Below are positions 1-5,899 of a stretch of 27,110 nt of DNA, piece after piece. Where the stretch lies: the IMG/VR virus record IMGVR_UViG_3300046723_000126, positions 1 to 27,110 of that record, one strand, 5' to 3'. The notes beneath the pieces were generated by a model, which saw nothing but the letters and a program-made list of their open reading frames with translations, searched no databases and was not told the DNA's origin. Both the position numbers and the translations under genes were made by a program. The DNA comes from a virus. Position 1 is the stretch's first letter, and each line of letters starts with the position of its first letter.

Positions 1-173
1 CAGATGGAGGCCCGGTGTATCTGGTTCGCTGCTTCTCCCCGTCTGGATCGATGTTCGGCGTGCTGACAGCGACCTTTGACGATACTGACGAGGATACGCC
101 GACCGTGCATCTGATTCAGTTCTCTCAGGCTCACTCATTGGCTCTTGCCAAGTTCGCGGAGTGCATTCGATGA
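1..173 (+). CDS. Hypothetical protein, 3' end only
   Basis: The window opens inside a reading frame that is uninterrupted from its first base to a TGA at 171-173, giving about 57 residues of a C-terminus. The visible part is acidic in the middle (a DDTDEDTPT stretch) and ends in AKFAECIR. Its stop overlaps the ATG of the next gene in an ATGA arrangement, the coupling used throughout this block, and this is the main reason to call it real. I do not recognise the family and the N-terminus lies outside the window. Confidence 0.6.
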   Translation, partial: DGGPVYLVRCFSPSGSMFGVLTATFDDTDEDTPTVHLIQFSQAHSLALAKFAECIR

Positions 174-304
174 CGAAGCACCGCGCCGACCACGACTGGG
201 ACCTCCGCCACTGCCCCGAATGCCGACGTGAAGCCGGGTCGTTTCTGGGCCTCTGTGCGCTGGGCCTCGTCACGATGCTGCTCTGGGCGATTGCCTCACT
301 TTAG
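170..304 (+). CDS. Small CxxC membrane protein
   Basis: A 44-residue frame whose ATG overlaps the upstream stop (ATGA). It has a CPEC pair near residues 15-18, preceded by several His and Asp residues. A hydrophobic C-terminal segment (roughly residues 25-44, LGLCALGLVTMLLWAIASL) could span the membrane once. It is short but sits tidily between two coupled genes. Function unknown; the CxxC pair may bind metal or be redox active, which is inference. Confidence 0.45.
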   Translation: MTKHRADHDWDLRHCPECRREAGSFLGLCALGLVTMLLWAIASL

Positions 305-314
305 GAGCCTGACG

Positions 315-653
315 ATGAAACCCTTTGCCGAAGCCCTCTTCAACGACGCCAAGGCGCTGGCTTATGCCTGCTGCGCTGACTCCCTGACCATCGTCCCGGC
401 CACGCCATATTGCCACTGGGGCCAGCACGAGGCGCTGTCCGTCCGCGAGACGACCACGGGCCTCAAGACGACCATCTGCCCCGCCTGCGAGGCCCTGACG
501 GTCGTCTGTGCCCACTGTGGCGAGACCCTGCCCGAGCGGGAGAGCGTCATCAGCACGTCAGACAAGACGGGCGAGACGGTCTACTACTGCGAACCGTGCT
601 CGACGCCCGACGACAATTACAGCTACGACGACGCTATCGAAGGAGCCGACTAA
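315..653 (+). CDS. Small zinc-ribbon protein
   Basis: 112 residues. The ATG at 315 is chosen over an earlier in-frame start because AGGAG (303-307) sits 7 bases upstream. The protein carries three CxxC pairs, CPAC, CAHC and CEPC, in its second half, the usual look of a zinc-ribbon fold. The C-terminus is acidic (DDNYSYDDAIEGAD). The last base of its TAA stop is the first base of the next gene's ATG (TAATG), so it is probably translated together with the ERF annealing protein. It may be a small nucleic-acid or protein-binding accessory of the recombination block, but no specific function is supported. Confidence 0.7.
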   Translation: MKPFAEALFNDAKALAYACCADSLTIVPATPYCHWGQHEALSVRETTTGLKTTICPACEALTVVCAHCGETLPERESVISTSDKTGETVYYCEPCSTPDDNYSYDDAIEGAD

Positions 654-1294
654 TGACCCGTTCCGAGCAGATCAACGAACTGGCCGCCGCCCTCGCCAAG
701 GCCCAAGGCCAGATCAAAGGTGCCGTGAAGGACTCGGCCAATCCCTTCTTCAAGTCTAAGTATGCCGACCTCGCGTCCGTCTGGGAGGCGTGCCGACAGG
801 CGCTCTCGACCAACGGGCTGAGCGTGCTTCAGAGCCCACAACTGCTCTCGCCCAGCCAGCCTGACGGGCCCTATATCGTCATGGTGCAAACGCTGCTTAT
901 GCACACGTCGGGGCAGTGGGTGCAGGACACCGCCGCCACGCCCATCGAGAAGATGGACGCGCAAGGGGTCGGCTCCGCCACGACCTATCTGCGTCGGTAT
1001 GCGCTCGCAGCCTTCGTTGGCGTGGCCCCGGAGGACGACGACGGCAACGCGGCCGTAGGATCGGGACCGCTCAAGACCAAGACGAGCTTTATGAAGGCGT
1101 CAGACATTCAGCCGAAGGGCTACCAGTCCTGGCTGGACGATCTGACGGTCGTAGCGGACAAAGGCACCGCGGCGCTCGAGGATGCCTGGCGCAAGTCGCC
1201 TGTGGAGTATCGGGCGTATCTCAAGGCCAGCAGTAGCGCCGAGACCATTGACAAGCTCAAGGCGAAGGCCCAGCGCGCGGCGGTGGCCCAATGA
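653..1294 (+). CDS. erf: ERF-family single-strand annealing protein
   Basis: 213 residues, the normal size for ERF proteins. ERF-type recombinases coat single-stranded DNA and anneal complementary strands, helping phages circularise or repair their genome. The family pattern is clear: NPFFKSKYADLASV (residues 30-43), then GLSVLQ, an HTSGQWV core near 84-90, and GSATTYLRRYALAAFVGVA (107-125) followed by the acidic EDDDGN. The C-terminal third is less conserved and Ala/Lys rich, as is usual. The start at 653 overlaps the upstream stop. The partner exonuclease lies one gene downstream (1788-2438), so the two would form a two-component annealing system. Confident call. Confidence 0.95.
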   Translation: MTRSEQINELAAALAKAQGQIKGAVKDSANPFFKSKYADLASVWEACRQALSTNGLSVLQSPQLLSPSQPDGPYIVMVQTLLMHTSGQWVQDTAATPIEKMDAQGVGSATTYLRRYALAAFVGVAPEDDDGNAAVGSGPLKTKTSFMKASDIQPKGYQSWLDDLTVVADKGTAALEDAWRKSPVEYRAYLKASSSAETIDKLKAKAQRAAVAQ

Positions 1295-1791
1295 AGGCCT
1301 TTTCAATCGTGCTCATCTCGCTTGGTGGCGCATTGCTTCTAGCAGTCGCTATCACTCGCGCCGTGCTAGCAGAGCGATTTGACTTGTTCTGTGGCACGTA
1401 TATCTACCGGGCGGCCATTGCTACCGACCAGGCGATGGCGATTCAGTCGCTTGATGTCGCCATCGCGTATACCGACCAACACGGCATGACTGCTGGCTAT
1501 ACCTCGGTGCTCTATCGAGACGCCACGGAAGATGTCGGCTTCTGGCACGAGCTGCTGACCTCCGCACGCGATCAAGTGAAAGCGTTACCGACAAACGCGA
1601 CTCCCCTAGAACGCACGAATGTGCTGATGAAATTACACGAAAACTTAGTGGCTCCAAGCGGGGCCATTCATGTTCCTGATGGCATTAGCGGATTCCCTTA
1701 CAACAGCGCGTTTACTTTTCTAGGATGGTTCGGTGTCGCCATGATTATCGGTGGACTCATAATTATCATCGTGGAGGTGGTAAACCAATGA
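1291..1791 (+). CDS. Two-helix membrane protein of unknown function
   Basis: 166 residues, starting in an ATGA overlap with erf. There is a hydrophobic segment at each end (about residues 5-25 and 142-163) and a soluble middle of about 115 residues, so both termini probably lie on the same side of the membrane. The N-terminal segment could alternatively be a signal peptide. I recognise no family. Codon use is visibly more AT-rich than in the flanking recombination genes, and the gene separates two genes that are usually neighbours. Both facts suggest a later insertion (a moron-like gene). Its stop overlaps the next ATG, so it is nevertheless in the transcription unit. Confidence 0.65.
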   Translation: MKAFSIVLISLGGALLLAVAITRAVLAERFDLFCGTYIYRAAIATDQAMAIQSLDVAIAYTDQHGMTAGYTSVLYRDATEDVGFWHELLTSARDQVKALPTNATPLERTNVLMKLHENLVAPSGAIHVPDGISGFPYNSAFTFLGWFGVAMIIGGLIIIIVEVVNQ

Positions 1792-2438
1792 CCCTCCATC
1801 AAATCGCCCAACGCACGGACGAGTGGAAGGCGCTCCGCTGCGGCCGCGTGACTGGCACGATGGCGAAGGACGTGCTAGCGACCATCAAGTCAGGCGAAGC
1901 GGCGGCACGTCGTGACGCCCGCTTGAAGCTTGTGGCCGAATGGCTCACCGGCCAGCCGCAAGAGGACGACTACATGAACGCGGCCATGCAGCGCGGGACC
2001 GATCTTGAACCGATGGCGCTCCAAGCCTACGAAGTGCTGACCGGCAATCTCGCGCGGCCGATTGGCTTCATCACGGACGGCGACCACCTCGGCTGCTCCC
2101 CCGATGGGCTGATTGGCGACGACGGACTCTTGGAGCTCAAGTGCCCGAAGTCCGCAACCCACATCCGCTATCTGCGCGAAGGCCGGATGCCGCCGGAACA
2201 TCTGCCGCAGATCATTCACAATCTCATGGTGAGCGGTCGGGCTTACTGTGACTTCCTGTCGTTTGACGATAGGTTGGGCGACGGGCTCGACACGTTCCTG
2301 GTGCGCGTGACGAAGGCCGAGATTGCTGCGTCGATGGCCGACTACGCGGTGGCCGTGAGCAAGTTCCTTGACGAAGCGCGCGCTGAGCTCGACACGGTCA
2401 AAACCCTCAGGAGGCCACATGCCATTTCAACGCGATGA
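1788..2438 (+). CDS. YqaJ/lambda-exonuclease-family nuclease
   Basis: 216 residues. This family resects double-stranded DNA 5' to 3' and hands the single strand to an annealing protein, here most likely the ERF protein just upstream. Family marks in order: QRTDEWKALRCGRVTGT at the N-terminus (8-24), the RGTDLEP motif (69-75), and the PD-(D/E)xK core, with Asp106 in SPDG and Glu116/Lys118 in LELKCPK. The LPQIIHNL segment further on is also typical. The start at 1788 overlaps the previous stop (ATGA) and has a GGAGGTGG-like ribosome site at 1772-1780. All expected catalytic residues are present, so it should be active. Confidence 0.93.
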   Translation: MTLHQIAQRTDEWKALRCGRVTGTMAKDVLATIKSGEAAARRDARLKLVAEWLTGQPQEDDYMNAAMQRGTDLEPMALQAYEVLTGNLARPIGFITDGDHLGCSPDGLIGDDGLLELKCPKSATHIRYLREGRMPPEHLPQIIHNLMVSGRAYCDFLSFDDRLGDGLDTFLVRVTKAEIAASMADYAVAVSKFLDEARAELDTVKTLRRPHAISTR

Positions 2439-2697
2439 CAACGAGATCGGCGCGCTCTGGGAGCGCACGAGCTCGGCCGGCAAGTCCTACATGACCGGCA
2501 CCGTGAACGGTCAGCAAGTCGTGGTGTTTCGCGCCGCGAAGAAGTCGGAGAAGTCCCCCGACTGGCGCGTGATGAAATCGCAGCCGCGCGGCGGCGGGGA
2601 ATCCTTCGCCCGCGACGAGTCGCGCAAGGTGAAGCAGCCGGCGCGAACGACTCCGCCCGATTGGGACTCGCCCGACCGTGATCCGGTGGGCTACTAG
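2419..2697 (+). CDS. DUF736-like small phage protein
   Basis: 92 residues. The ATG at 2419 is preferred over an upstream in-frame start because AGGAGG (2409-2414) is placed ideally; the gene overlaps the end of the exonuclease by 20 bases. The N-terminal half (IGALWERTSSAGKSYMTGTV, then VVFRAAKKSEKSPDWRVMKS) resembles the beta-rich DUF736-type proteins common beside phage recombination genes. The C-terminal third is charged and probably disordered (RDESRKVKQPARTTPPD). The family's function is not established; position suggests an accessory to recombination. Confidence 0.7.
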   Translation: MPFQRDDNEIGALWERTSSAGKSYMTGTVNGQQVVVFRAAKKSEKSPDWRVMKSQPRGGGESFARDESRKVKQPARTTPPDWDSPDRDPVGY

Positions 2698-2699
2698 CC

Positions 2700-2966
2700 A
2701 TGCGGCGAGCGCGTAAAGTGGACGCGAATCAATCAGAGATCGTTGAGGCCCTTCGCCGCGCGGGATGCCTCGTGGAAGTGCTCAGCGATGTCGGCCGCGG
2801 TGTGCCAGACCTGCTCGTCCAACGCCGGCTCCGTCTCTACCTTGTGGAAGTGAAAGCCCCAGGAGAATCGCTGACGCCAGCGCAGCGGGACTTTCACAAT
2901 CTGTGGAACTGCCACATCGTGCATACCGTCGAGGAAGCGATCCAGTGGGCCAGGTGGGTGCGATGA
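2700..2966 (+). CDS. VRR-NUC-like nuclease
   Basis: 88 residues, the size of the stand-alone phage members of this group. The PD-(D/E)xK-type core is readable: NQSEIVEALRRAG (10-22, with Glu14), GRGVPDLLV (32-40, with Asp37), LVEVKAP (48-54, with Glu50 and Lys52), then LTPAQRDFH with Gln62. Such proteins are DNA endonucleases, sometimes described as Holliday-junction-resolvase-like. The ATG begins two bases after the upstream stop, and its own stop overlaps the NinB-like gene. The set of annealing protein, exonuclease and this nuclease fits a complete recombination module. Confidence 0.82.
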   Translation: MRRARKVDANQSEIVEALRRAGCLVEVLSDVGRGVPDLLVQRRLRLYLVEVKAPGESLTPAQRDFHNLWNCHIVHTVEEAIQWARWVR

Positions 2967-3373
2967 CGCCGATCTTCACGGCCACGGTGCGCGACGGCAA
3001 GCTCGTCCATGCGGACCTGAACGCGGTCAAGCGGCATCTGGCGACGTTGGATGGGCATGACGTGGAGTTCACCATCAAGCGCAAGCGCAGTCAACGGAGC
3101 TTGGACCAGAACGCCTACTTACATGGCTGCGTCTTCGGGCCACTGGGCGAACATCTCGGCTACACCATGTCTGAAATGAAGCTGCTGATTTGCGGCGAGT
3201 GCTGGGGCTGGAAGAATGTCGCCGGCCGCGAGTTACCCATCAAGCCCAGCACGTCGGAATTGACCGTCGAAGAGGGCAGCCATTTGATCGACTGGGTCGT
3301 GCCGTGGGCGCTCGAACAGTTCGATTTCAAGATCGCGCTCCCGAACGAGGTGGACTATGACCAGCCTCTCTAA
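2963..3373 (+). CDS. NinB-like recombination protein
   Basis: 136 residues, close to the size of lambda NinB (Orf), a recombination mediator that works with single-strand binding proteins. The readable signature is a basic patch followed by RSLDQNAYLHG (45-55) and a later PSTSELTVEEGSHLIDWVVPWALEQF segment. RSxxQN and ST-S-xL are the landmarks of this group. The start at 2963 overlaps the VRR-NUC-like stop (ATGA). The last 17 bases overlap the HNH gene. The remote relation to NinB is by eye and less certain than for ERF or the exonuclease. Confidence 0.68.
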   Translation: MTPIFTATVRDGKLVHADLNAVKRHLATLDGHDVEFTIKRKRSQRSLDQNAYLHGCVFGPLGEHLGYTMSEMKLLICGECWGWKNVAGRELPIKPSTSELTVEEGSHLIDWVVPWALEQFDFKIALPNEVDYDQPL

Positions 3374-3689
3374 ACCCATCAGCCGCGCTGAAGAACGCCA
3401 AGACCGGCTAGCGATGCGGAAACAAATCGAACGCGCGGTCTACCGCGCGGTGGACGCCCGCGACAAGTATCGCTGCCGTGCGTGCGGCGAACGCTGCAGC
3501 CCCAACGCTACGTCACTGCTGCAGAAGGCCCATCGGCATCACATCCGCTTCAGGAGTGCCGGCGGCGAGACCATCACGAACAATGTGGCGACGCTGTGTG
3601 CTCAGTGCCATGCCGACGCTCACGCCTATCGCCTGACGATTGAAGGCGATGCCAACAAGCAACTGCAGATTCGGAGGACCGAATGTTGA
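3357..3689 (+). CDS. HNH endonuclease
   Basis: 110 residues. A small HNH nuclease with paired zinc-binding cysteines (CRAC, 40-43; CAQC, 81-84) around the catalytic core. KAHRHHIRFRSAGG (57-70) supplies the first histidines, NNVATLC (75-81) the central Asn, and CHADAH (84-89) the final His. A GAGGTGG ribosome site lies 5 bases before the ATG. HNH proteins of this size often aid terminase in packaging, but here the gene sits in the recombination block and no terminase is near. A recombination or homing role is therefore equally possible. Confidence 0.85.
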   Translation: MTSLSKPISRAEERQDRLAMRKQIERAVYRAVDARDKYRCRACGERCSPNATSLLQKAHRHHIRFRSAGGETITNNVATLCAQCHADAHAYRLTIEGDANKQLQIRRTEC

Positions 3690-3967
3690 TCTTCGTCATG
3701 GGCTGGCTGTTCGGCGTCGTGTCGGCGGCGCTGGGCTTGGCGTGGTATCGCATCGTGGCGACGCCGCCGGTCATCCATAATGGGCCGCCACGCTCTGTGG
3801 AGGACATGCGGCTGCAGGAGCAAATGAATCGTAACGCCTCAATGACCTTTGCGGAACTCGACAGAATGCCGCCTTGGTTCAATGTGCCGATGCACCTGCG
3901 TCAGGGGCCATACGAAACGGCCGACGAATACTTCAAGCGCTCTCAAGCGTTCAGGGCGAAATCATGA
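3683..3967 (+). CDS. Single-pass membrane protein
   Basis: 94 residues. The first 25 residues (MLIFVMGWLFGVVSAALGLAW) form one hydrophobic helix without a clear cleavage site, so this is likely an N-terminal anchor. The remainder is soluble and contains a Met/Gln-rich stretch followed by YETADEYFKRSQAF. It overlaps the HNH stop by 7 bases and its own stop overlaps the next ATG. No family recognised. Confidence 0.6.
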   Translation: MLIFVMGWLFGVVSAALGLAWYRIVATPPVIHNGPPRSVEDMRLQEQMNRNASMTFAELDRMPPWFNVPMHLRQGPYETADEYFKRSQAFRAKS

Positions 3968-4173
3968 GCTTGCGTTGTTGGCTTCACGGCCATGAAACTT
4001 ACGTCGAGCGCAACAGTCGCGGCATCCTCGAGCTCCACTGCCACGCCTGCGGCTATGTGACCGAGGCGATCCATCGCAGCGCCAAGGAGCGGCAAGTCAT
4101 GCGGCGCAAGTTTCCGGCGAGTCGGCAGGAAGCGAGCCGGAGCAGTGCGGAACGATTGCGGAGGGTGAAGTGA
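3964..4173 (+). CDS. Small zinc-ribbon protein (DUF1660-like)
   Basis: 69 residues, starting in an ATGA overlap. The first half reads LRCWLHGHETY, then LELHCHACGYVTEA: a Cys-His pair and a CHAC knuckle about 24 residues apart, as in the small prophage zinc ribbons labelled DUF1660. The second half is strongly basic (KERQVMRRKFPASRQEASR and similar), consistent with nucleic-acid binding. Function unknown. Confidence 0.6.
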   Translation: MSLRCWLHGHETYVERNSRGILELHCHACGYVTEAIHRSAKERQVMRRKFPASRQEASRSSAERLRRVK

Positions 4174-4433
4174 GCCTGTGCGACCGACTCGCGGCTTACC
4201 TTCGCGCCCGTCCAGGCCAATGGGTAGACGGCCACGCGCTGCTCGACATTGGCGGCACGTTCGCCTTCCGCACTAGGCTGAGTGAACTGCGCCGCCCGCC
4301 GTTCAACATGACCATCGAGAACCAGACCACGCGGCACGCCTTCATGGGCCGCAAGTGGACCGAGACGAAGTATCGCTACACCGTTCAGGAGACGTCACAT
4401 GAAAACACTGCTGCTCCTACTGCTCACGTCTAG
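4170..4433 (+). CDS. Winged-helix-like DNA-binding protein
   Basis: 87 residues, GTG start in a GTGA overlap with the previous gene. The pattern RLAAYLRARPGQWVDGHALLDIGGTFAFRTRLSELRRPPFNM looks like a compact winged helix: a first helix, the WVDGHAL turn, then a recognition helix ending in RLSELR, with IENQ as the wing. This pattern is common in phage early proteins. The last 35 bases overlap the PEP-CTERM gene in another frame. It may be a local regulator, but its target is unknown. Confidence 0.65.
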   Translation: MSLCDRLAAYLRARPGQWVDGHALLDIGGTFAFRTRLSELRRPPFNMTIENQTTRHAFMGRKWTETKYRYTVQETSHENTAAPTAHV

Positions 4434-5031
4434 CGTCGTCTCGGCCAGTCCGATCTCGTTCGGAACGAGCTGGGACGGTGACCCGCCCGGCACCTTCGCG
4501 AATATCACCGGCGCCGCGGACATCAGCGCGGGTCATGCGGACTTCGCGGCCGGGACCTATCTGATCAGCGTGACCGGCGGCCACTCCGCGCTCTACAGCC
4601 AGGACACGATCGGCTTTGAGGGCGATACGGTCTGTGCCGTCAGTGCGGTCGGCTGCGTGCTGGACAAGCCCGGAGCGAACCAGCCCGCGACGGTGCTCGA
4701 AGTCTACCTCGACCGGCCGTGGCATCTCTGGGGCTGGTCGCCGGCGATTGGCAAGGTGCTGGCAACCGGGCCGCAGTTCGCCTTCACGCAGACCGGGGCG
4801 ACGACGTGGAGCTGGGGCTTCGAGGACTTGGGCGCCGGTGGCGACTACGACTACCAGGACGTGCTCGGCACGATTACGTTCCTGCACGGCATCGACCCGG
4901 ACCCGACGCCGGACCCGCATGACGTGACGCCCGTGCCGGAGCCGACGAGTTTTCTGCTGATTGGCAGCGGATTGACGTTGACTGCGCGCCGAATCAGGCG
5001 TATAAAAGCCGAAGTCCCGAGCACGCGATGA
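4399..5031 (+). CDS. Secreted PEP-CTERM protein with DUF4114-like motif
   Basis: 210 residues. It has a Sec-type signal peptide (MKTLLLLLLTSSVVSAS, cleavage likely after about residue 16) and a classic PEP-CTERM tail: VPEP at 179-182, a hydrophobic stretch FLLIGSGLTLTA, and the basic cluster RRIRR. In bacteria this tail is the sorting signal cut by exosortase EpsH/XrtA, usually in hosts that make exopolysaccharide. The body contains GFEDLGAGGDYDYQDV (140-155), like the Asp-rich core of DUF4114 domains in extracellular proteins. A GGAG ribosome site lies 7 bases before the ATG. Such a protein is unexpected among phage recombination genes. It would need the host's exosortase, and a role at the cell surface or matrix is inference. 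Confidence 0.88.
   Translation: MKTLLLLLLTSSVVSASPISFGTSWDGDPPGTFANITGAADISAGHADFAAGTYLISVTGGHSALYSQDTIGFEGDTVCAVSAVGCVLDKPGANQPATVLEVYLDRPWHLWGWSPAIGKVLATGPQFAFTQTGATTWSWGFEDLGAGGDYDYQDVLGTITFLHGIDPDPTPDPHDVTPVPEPTSFLLIGSGLTLTARRIRRIKAEVPSTR
4978..5006 (+). promoter_or_regulatory. Near-consensus sigma70-type promoter
   Basis: TTGACT (4978-4983) and TATAAA (5001-5006) are separated by exactly 17 bases, each one mismatch from the -35 and -10 consensus. The site is inside the 3' end of the PEP-CTERM gene. Transcription would begin near 5013, where a strong hairpin starts. It is the best promoter-like match I found in the window. Activity is inferred, and host sigma-factor preferences are unknown. 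Confidence 0.6.
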
Positions 5032-5045
5032 ACGTGGTCGGGACT
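5013..5045 (+). other. Strong hairpin at predicted transcript start
   Basis: AGTCCCGA (5013-5020) pairs perfectly with TCGGGACT (5038-5045). Inside, after one G-G mismatch, CACG (5022-5025) pairs with CGTG (5033-5036) around a 7-base loop. There is no T-run after it, so it is not a typical intrinsic terminator. It spans the PEP-CTERM stop codon. It could be a 5' stabilising hairpin of the downstream transcript or a 3' processing signal of the upstream one. Confidence 0.6.
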
Positions 5046-5435
5046 CAGCAAGACGCGCGGCGGCACGTCAAGATGTTTCGGCTTGGCCAGTCTAGCAAGC
5101 CGCCCTTCCTGACGCAACCTCCCACGATTCATCCACGCGAGCGGTCTGCGGGACACCGACCAGACGCGCCGATGCTCAGGCCGGAGCTCCAACGAGCGGC
5201 TGACCCTGTGGGGAACCGTCTGGCAAGCGGGCACTGTGTGCGCTCACACCCCGCGCGTAAGCGATCTGGCTCACCAGGCCAGCCCAGTCAGACGGCGCAG
5301 GCACCTAGAGGCAAGGACCGGCGGGGGCACAACGATCGACGGTCTGGCGGGGGGTGCCACTCACAGCGTGCGCCAGTCGCCTGCGCGGTAGATCGCGGGA
5401 TAGAGCGCGTTACGATCGGAAATACGAGGCGGTAG
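5013..5435 (+). ncRNA. Candidate structured noncoding RNA
   Basis: About 420 bases between the PEP-CTERM gene and the next convincing gene. The plus-strand frame opening at 5028 gives an Arg/Pro/Ser/Gln-rich product without a recognisable pattern, and the antisense frame is similar, so protein coding is doubtful. A promoter ends at 5006. Potential stems are dense: 5013-5045; CGGCTTG/CAAGCCG (5079-5085 with 5096-5102) enclosed by CGTCA/TGACG (5066-5070 with 5110-5114); GTCTG/CAGAC near 5145-5170; GCGGG/CCCGC with GTGTG/CACAC nested (5227-5254); CTGGC/GCCAG (5266-5282); and GGCACC/GGTGCC (5300-5305 with 5353-5358) enclosing GACCG/CGGTC (5316-5344). No tRNA or known family recognised. High GC makes some stems expected by chance. 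Confidence 0.4.
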
Positions 5436-5726
5436 ATGATTCGCACGCTTCCAGAACTCTTATCGCACGCCGGCATCAGCGCCACGGCCTACTGGATGGG
5501 GTTGTGGTTCGCCGGCTGCAGCCTGGACCGGAATCAGCTGCTCTGCCCGGACTTGGCGACGGCAGAACGCGTGGAACGCTTATTCCTGCCGCAGCTCAGG
5601 GAAGCGATGAGCGATCTGGAGATTCGCGTGGCGGGCACGGGCGAGAAGCCGATGAACTCGTGGAGACCCGTAAAGAAAGCCATCTTCAACAAGCGGCCGG
5701 AACCAACCGACCAGGACATGCTATGA
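5436..5726 (+). CDS. Hypothetical protein
   Basis: 96 residues, beginning right after the noncoding stretch with a GAGGCGG-like ribosome site just before the ATG. The mixed, balanced composition (for example TAERVERLFLPQLREAMSDLEIRV) reads as a genuine soluble alpha/beta protein. It has two cysteines and no recognised motif. Its stop overlaps the next start (ATGA), so it belongs to the helicase/methyltransferase transcription unit. Family not recognised. Confidence 0.65.
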   Translation: MIRTLPELLSHAGISATAYWMGLWFAGCSLDRNQLLCPDLATAERVERLFLPQLREAMSDLEIRVAGTGEKPMNSWRPVKKAIFNKRPEPTDQDML

Positions 5727-5899
5727 GCCCGAAACTCTGCCGCACCTGCTACTTCTGGAAGCGCCGGTCTACGGCCATCGGGACGTGTTGGGAGCCGACG
5801 CAGAACCCCGGCATGAACGTCGACCCGCACGATTCCTGCGACCAGCACAGGCCGAAGGTGATCCGTGATGAATCCGTATCAGACGTTTCTCGCCAGTAA
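5723..5899 (+). CDS. Small Cys-rich protein
   Basis: 58 residues with CRTCYFWKR (7-15), a later GTC, and DPHDSCDQHRP. Four cysteines plus His/Asp fit a small metal-binding fold seen in many phage early proteins. Its 3' end overlaps the helicase start by about 32 bases in a different frame. Function unknown. Confidence 0.6.
   Translation: MSPKLCRTCYFWKRRSTAIGTCWEPTQNPGMNVDPHDSCDQHRPKVIRDESVSDVSRQ

Noticed and set aside
4851-5234. Antisense frame across the PEP-CTERM 3' end
   Set aside because: Arg/Ser/Pro-rich shadow with no ribosome site; the opposite strand has a fully readable exported protein.
5046-5300. Possible tRNA(s) in the noncoding stretch
   Set aside because: Short stems such as 5079-5102 resemble single tRNA arms, but I found no GTTCRANNC-type T-loop with matching acceptor stem, so no cloverleaf can be built.
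5028-5435. 135-residue frame overlapping the PEP-CTERM stop
   Set aside because: Composition is dominated by Arg, Pro, Ser, Gln and Gly with no helix, strand or motif pattern. The region carries a promoter and dense stems instead, so a protein is less likely than RNA, though the ATGA overlap keeps it possible.
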